The notes under the pieces are model-generated. The model made no database searches and was not told where the DNA came from. It saw nothing but the letters and a program-made list of their open reading frames with translations. A DNA stretch of 64,000 nucleotides from assembly GCA_963662155.1 (NCBI GenBank), contig OY759269.1, forward strand, positions 1,746,001 through 1,810,000, in the 5' to 3' direction. Made by a program: the position numbers and the translations under genes. Origin of the DNA: Lamellibrachia columna (taxonomy: Eukaryota; Annelida; Polychaeta; Sabellida; Siboglinidae). This document shows, piece by piece, positions 59,606 through 64,000 of this stretch; position 1 is the first letter of the stretch; each line of letters begins with the position of its first letter.

Positions 59606-59885
59606 TGCAATATAGTTCAACTAAGCGAGATACTGCAGAATCAATATCGTCACTCAGTGTCAACTGTCATAGCCCTTGTCATCTGAGCGAGACAACATAT
59701 TCTCAGTATGGCAGGTGCAATAGCCGCATCACATAGCTACAATCCATGCCGATAGAGCCCAGTTAGAATCCTGTAAGCTGTCTTTCAATGGCAAAGTCAA
59801 GTGATTTGAAGGTATTTATTTAACATTAATTAATGCTATTGTCATTATTTTGGAAGAATGTCACCATCTGACACTTGACTGTCAC

Positions 59886-60059
59886 CGTGGATCCTTCTGC
59901 AGGAACAAGTGACAAGTGTCCAGAAGGAGTTCAGATGAACGGAGGTCCTTGAGTGTGGTATATGAAGCTTCGACTGCTGTCCTCTGGTGGTTCAGTGTCT
60001 TGACTGAACCGTTTCTGTAATTGTCAACGAGGCTGTCCAGTTGTGCGATTGTTCCACCC
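59886..60059 (-). CDS. IQ-protein downstream exon
   Basis: 57 codons, between CTGCAG and CG|GTGACA, reading GGTIAQLDSLVDNYRNGSVK...CHLFLQKDP. It is predicted helical. Its acceptor is repeated in the adjacent 60-bp array. Confidence 0.62.
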
Positions 60060-63000
60060 CTGCAGTGGTCACTCAATTCCCTGTCTCAGGGTTAGTCCAG
60101 TTGTGTGATTGTTCTGCCCCTGTAGTGGTCACTCAATTCCCTGCCTCAGGGTTAGTCCAGTTGTGTGATTGTTCTGCCCCTGTAGTGGTCACTCAATTCC
60201 CTGTCTCAGGGTTAGTCCAGTTGTGTGATTGTTCTGCCCCTGTAGTGGTCACTCAATTCCCTGCCTCAGGGTTAGTCCAGTTGTGTGATTGTTCTGCCCC
60301 TGTAGTGGTCACTCAATTCCTTGCCTCAGGGTTAGGGTTAGTCCAGTTATGTGATTGTTCCACCCCCGCAGTGGTCACTCAATTCCCTGCCTCAACTTCC
60401 ACAGCCTCCACTCATTCTGTATGAGTCGCACAGCCTTCCTCGTGTCAAACAACTGTTGGCGGTCGGTCCGTGTCCTCTGATGGGCACGGTAGCATCGCTG
60501 GATCTTTCGCACATTGTCATGCCACCTGGCGACAGTTCTGCGCAAGATCGAGCCGCGTACCATTGCCTGCAATTTGGTGATGCCTAGTCGCATTTTCAGG
60601 AAGCGCCTTCTTGTGAAAAACGTTCTTACATTTTTCTGAAAACCACAGAAACATGCACAGTATAAGGATGATAAAGTGGGGGGACTGCGTGATAAAGTGG
60701 GTGATAAAGTGGGAGGAGAGTGGGTGATAAAGTGGGAGGAGAGTGGGTGATAAAGTGGGGGAGAGTGGGTGATAAAGTGGGAGGAGAGTGGGTGATAAAG
60801 TGGGAGGAGAGTGGGTGATAAAGTGGGAGGAGAGTGGGTGATAAAGTGGGAGGAGAGTGGGTGATAAAGTGGGGGAGAGTGGGTGATAAAGTGGGAGGAG
60901 AGTGGGTGATAAAGTGGGGGAGAGTGGGTGATAAAGTGGGGGGAGTGGGTGACAAAGTGGGGGGAGAGTGGGTGATAAAGTGGGAGGAGAGTGGGTGATA
61001 AAGTGGGAGGAGAGTGGGTGATAGAGTGCGGGGACAGTGGATGATAAAGTGGGGGGAGTGGATGGTAAAGTGGGGGGACAGTGGGTGATAAAGTGGGGGG
61101 ACAGTGGATGATAAAGTGGGGGGACAGTGGATGATAAAGTGTGGTGACAGTGGATGATAAATTGGGGTGACAGTGGATGATAAAATGGGGGGACAGTGGA
61201 TGATAAAGTGGGGTGACAGTGGATGATAAAGTGGGGGACCTTGGATGATAAAGTGGGGGGACAGTGGATGATAAAGTGGGGTGACAGTGGATGATAAAGT
61301 GGGGTGACAGTGGATGATAAAGTGGGGGGACAGTGGATGATAAAGTGGGGTGACAGTGGATGATAAAGTAGGGTGACAGTGGATGATAAAGTGGGGGGAC
61401 AGTGGATGATAAAGTGGGGGGACAGTGGATGATAAAGTGGGGGGACAGTGGATGATAAAGTGGGGTGACAGTGGATGATAAAGTGGGGTGACAGTGGATG
61501 ATAAAGTGGGGGACAGTGGATGATAAAGTGGGGTGACAGTGGATGATAAAGTGAGGTGACAGTGGATGATAAAGTGGGGGGACAGTGGATGATAAAGTGG
61601 GGGAGGCAATGAGAGAGATGCTAGGCAGAGCTCACCTCAGCCTGGAAGGAGGCTGAGTGCAGGTAGGGTGACAGGGCAGAAGGAGATGGGAGCGAAGGTA
61701 TCAAGAGCTCAAGATAACCAGGAGACAGAAGGGAAAGGTGACAAGTTGATGAGCAAGAAGGAGATGGACAACGTGGTGCCAAGTGACATGACTGCCGGAC
61801 AGAATATGACAGAGGGGAACCAACAAAAGAGCTACTCTGAGGTAGTGACAGAGGGCGCTACAAGGAAAACGAGGGTGTTTGTGGGGAACAAATATCTCTT
61901 TGCTTTAGATGGCAATCTTGTTAAATAAGTGAGCTGTACAGAAAGTGTACATATTATAATAAGCCAGCAGAATCTTGTTCTCCAGATATAACTTAGACAG
62001 CAGTCTTGCAGGTGGAACAATGTCTGAATAACATGAGAAGCTGGCAGGCTGTGCAATGCAGCATTCACTTGATGCTTCAGTATTTTGCTTGGCCCAATTT
62101 TGTTAACATTCCATCAATTTTTTTACCATCATAATTTTTTTCATAAAAGTGTAATATATATGATATATTTTATAAAACATAATTTACCTGCACTGTGATG
62201 GCAGCATTTACAGACATGTTGACGTTGCCACTGTTTCTGGTGCTGCTTTTCTCCCGTAGTGACATTGACTCTTGTTTTGGAGTCTCGCTTTACTGCAGCG
62301 GTGAAAGTGTGCTCTTACACAGTGGTGCCAGTGTCTCTTGCGCAGTGGTGCCAGTGTCCCTTGGTATTGTGACAGTGTCCCTTGCGCAGTGGTGCCAGTG
62401 TCCCTTGGTATTGTGACAGTGTCCCTTGAGCAGTGGTGCCAGTGTCCCTTGCTGCGGTGCCCGTGTCTTTTGCACAGTGGTGCCCGTGTCTCTTGCTATT
62501 GTAACAGTGTCCCTTGCACAGTGGTGCCAGTGTCTCTTGCTATGGTGACAGTGTCCCTTGCACAGTGGTGCCAGTGTCTCTTGCTATGGTGACAGTGTCC
62601 CTTGCACAGTGGTGCCAGTGTATCTTGCTATGGTGACAGTGTCCCTTGCACAGTGGTGCCAGTGTCTCTTGCTATGGTGACAGTGTCCCTTGCACAGTGG
62701 TGACAGTGTCTCTTGCTATGGTGAAAGTGTCCCTTGCACAGTGGTGACAGTGTATCTTGCTATGGTAACAGTGTCCCTTGCACAGTGGTGCCAGTGTCCC
62801 TTGCTATGGTGACAGTGTCCCTTGCACAGTGGTGCCAGTGTCTCTTGCTATGGTGACAGTGTCCCTTGCACAGTGGTGCCAGTGTATCTTGCTATGGTGA
62901 CAGTGTCCCTTGCACAGTGGTGCCAGTGTCTCTTGCTATGGTGAAAGTGTCCCTTGCACAGTGGTGCCAGTGTCTCTTGCTATGGTGACAGTGTCCCTTG

Positions 63001-64000
63001 CACAGTGGTGACAGTGTATCTTGCTATGGTGACAGTGTCCCTTGCACAGTGGTGCCAGTGTCTCTTGCTATGGTGACAGTGTCCCTTGCACAGTGGTGCC
63101 AGTGTATCTTGCTATGGTGACAGTGTCCCTTGCACAGTGGTGCCAGTGTCTCTTGCTATGGTGACAGTGTCCCTTGCACAGTGGTGCCAGTGTATCTTGC
63201 TATTGTAACAGTGTCCCTTGCACAGTGGTGCCAGTGTCTCTTGCTATGGTGACAGTGTCCCTTGCGCAGTGGTGCCAGTGTCTCTTGCTATTGTAACAGT
63301 GTCCCTTGCACAGTGGTGCCAGTGTCTCTTGCTATGGTGACAGTGTCCCTTGCACAGTGGTGCCAGTGTCTCTTGCTATTGTAACAGTGTCCCTTGCACA
63401 GTGGTGCCAGTGTCTCTTGCTATGGTGACAGTGTCCCTTGCACAGTGGTGCCAGTGTATCTTGCTATGGTGACAGTGTCCCTTGCACAGTGGTGCCAGTG
63501 TCTCTTGCTATGGTGAAAGTGTCCCTTGCACAGTGGTGCCAGTGTCTCTTGCTATGGTGACAGTGTCCCTTGCACAGTGGTGCCAGTGTATCTTGCTATG
63601 GTGACAGTGTCCCTTGCACAGTGGTGCCAGTGTCTCTTGCTATGGTGACAGTGTCCCTTGCACAGTGGTGCCAGTGTATCTTGCTATTGTAACAGTGTCC
63701 CTTGCACAGTGGTGCCAGTGTCCCTTGCTATGGTGACAGTGTCCCTTGCGCAGTGGTGCCAGTGTCTCTTGCTATGGTGACAGTGTCCCTTGCACAATGG
63801 TGCCCGTGTACTGTTGCTGCGGTGACAGTGTCCTGGAGTGATTAATGTGACAATGAGATAGTGGTGACAACCAGCCTCTCCAGTGTCTTCAATCAGCTCT
63901 GTCCTCCTATTGTGTCCTAGACAGGTGATCCTATTGTTTACAGTTACAGCCGCTGCAACCTTCCTTAGAGTAGGTATTACTGGCTTATCTTCTAGTTTGT
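59886..64000 (-). CDS. IQ-motif (calmodulin-binding type) protein, internal exons, family not assigned
   Basis: Exons on the minus strand, in order: 64000-63872 (tentative, continues right), 62270-62188 (5' edge approximate), 60635-60397 and 60059-59886. They join in phase with no stop. The protein reads ...VNAAITVQ then KNVRTFFTRRRFLKM, ITKLQAMVRGSILRR, VRKIQRCYRAHQRTR and AVRLIQNEWRLWK. These are three or four degenerate IQ repeats (IQxxxR...R) of the kind bound by calmodulin or myosin light chains. A helical segment (AQLDSLVDNYRNGS...LLLDTCHLFLQKDP) follows. It could be an unconventional myosin neck/tail or an ASPM-like protein; I cannot decide. No downstream exon was found left of 59886. 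Introns are filled by 60-, 23- and 44-bp arrays. Confidence 0.6.
60040..60400. repeat. 60-bp minisatellite carrying an IQ-gene 3' splice site, ~6 copies
   Basis: On the minus strand units contain GAGTGACCACT(A/G)CAG|GGG and then ACAATCACACAACTGGAC. They therefore hold the acceptor and the first ~25 bases of the 60059 exon, and also sequence following the upstream donor. One copy has an extra GGGTTA. The array makes up essentially the whole intron. Confidence 0.93.
60397..60635 (-). CDS. IQ-protein exon with three IQ-like repeats
   Basis: 79 codons plus two bases, between TTTTCAG and AA|GTTGAG. It starts KNVRTFFTRRRFLKMRLG and ends LIQNEWRLW. The donor is weak (GTTGAG) but is the only one found that keeps the frame with the next exon. 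Confidence 0.7.
60670..61605. repeat. 22-23-bp minisatellite, ~40 copies, G-rich on the plus strand
   Basis: There are two subfamilies: GAGTGGGTGATAAAGTGGGA (left) and ACAGTGGATGATAAAGTGGG (right). They meet near 61030-61080. It lies in an IQ-gene intron, 35 bp from the exon acceptor. Confidence 0.96.
61668..61900 (+). mobile_element. Possible LINE ORF1-like fragment
   Basis: The open frame includes NMTEGNQQKSYSEVVTEGAT then RKTRVFVGN. It resembles the SYSEVV...KTRVFVGDS stretch I associate with ORF1/GDS-hydrolase-like regions of some LINEs, but it stops at the position of GDS. It lies in an IQ-gene intron. Confidence 0.4.
62188..62270 (-). CDS. IQ-protein exon (first IQ half)
   Basis: It encodes SMSLREKSSTRNSGNVNMSV then NAAITVQ, with a good donor CAG|GTAAAT. 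Joined to the next exon it completes an IQ motif (ITVQKNVRTFFTRRRF). The acceptor at 62271 lacks a clear pyrimidine tract, so the 5' edge is uncertain. Confidence 0.5.
62295..63835. repeat. 44-bp minisatellite, ~35 copies (IQ-gene intron)
   Basis: The unit is TGACAGTGTCCCTTGCACAG + TGGTGCCAGTGTCTCTTGCT + ATGG, with GTATCTTG and TTGTAACAG variants in a repeating order, which indicates block duplication. Confidence 0.96.
63872..64000 (-). CDS. Possible IQ-protein exon at the window edge
   Basis: A single open frame reads KLEDKPVIPTLRKVAAAVTV then NNRITCLGHNRRTELIEDTG, with possible donor G|GTTGTC whose phase fits the next exon. It is cut by the window edge. Confidence 0.38.

Noticed and set aside
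58574..59686. Long frames on both strands (about 350 codons)
   Set aside because: Artefact of the 39-bp array; both strands are open for the same reason.
60320..60345. Telomere-like GGGTTAGGGTTAG
   Set aside because: Only two units, produced by a small duplication inside the 60-bp array.
61613..61629. 17-nt microexon (CCTCCTTCCAGGCTGAG) with good acceptor and donor in the IQ gene
   Set aside because: Joining 62188 directly to 60635 restores a full IQ motif in phase. Including the microexon would need another frame that destroys it.

Overview
This window is nuclear DNA from an animal. The genes have GT-AG introns and their closest relatives are conserved animal proteins. Tandem minisatellite arrays fill about half of the sequence (my sum is roughly 31 kb of 64 kb), and there are remnants of non-LTR retrotransposons (LINEs), a SINE and non-autonomous DNA transposons. 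The species cannot be fixed from sequence alone. An invertebrate deuterostome or a lophotrochozoan is my best guess, from protein similarity and LINE types. Nearly all long open frames are artefacts of arrays whose unit length is a multiple of three. The true exons are short and lie between the arrays.

Four genes were rebuilt by hand. (1) TRAPPC11, minus strand, from 32359 leftward past about 687: fifteen coding exons in consistent phase cover the first ~518 codons, and the rest lies beyond the left edge. (2) MRPS23, plus strand, 35347-41956: five coding exons give a complete 197-residue mitochondrial ribosomal protein. It lies head to head with TRAPPC11 across ~3 kb that contains a dead LINE. 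(3) A GDPD1-like glycerophosphodiester phosphodiesterase, plus strand: exon 1 (44893-45016) and exon 2 (50767-50809) rebuild the N-terminal membrane anchor and the conserved HRGG/ENLENT motif; later exons were not found. (4) An IQ-motif protein, minus strand, from the right edge down to 59886: two well supported and two tentative exons, family not assigned.

Layout: 0.7-32.4 kb is TRAPPC11, whose introns are inflated by arrays (6 kb in intron 7, ~5.6 kb of a 6.2 kb intron 5). 33-34.4 kb is a LINE remnant. 35.3-42 kb is MRPS23, with an 8-bp-TSD element in intron 1 and a mariner-like element in intron 4. 42.6-50.3 kb is mainly arrays within and around GDPD1 intron 1. 51.7-57.2 kb is a second mariner-like copy with an internal minisatellite and three nested LINEs. 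58.6-64 kb is arrays and the IQ gene.

The most striking pattern is that several arrays are built from the exon-intron junctions themselves. In TRAPPC11 introns 2, 4 and 6 the repeat unit carries the end of the preceding exon and its 5' splice site. In intron 11 and in one IQ-gene intron the unit carries the 3' splice site. Each such gene therefore has a true splice site beside about 5 to 32 near-copies. Other arrays have clearly grown inside LINE coding sequence and inside a mariner-like element. Tandem expansion appears to be a general process here, acting on exon edges, transposons and intron sequence alike.
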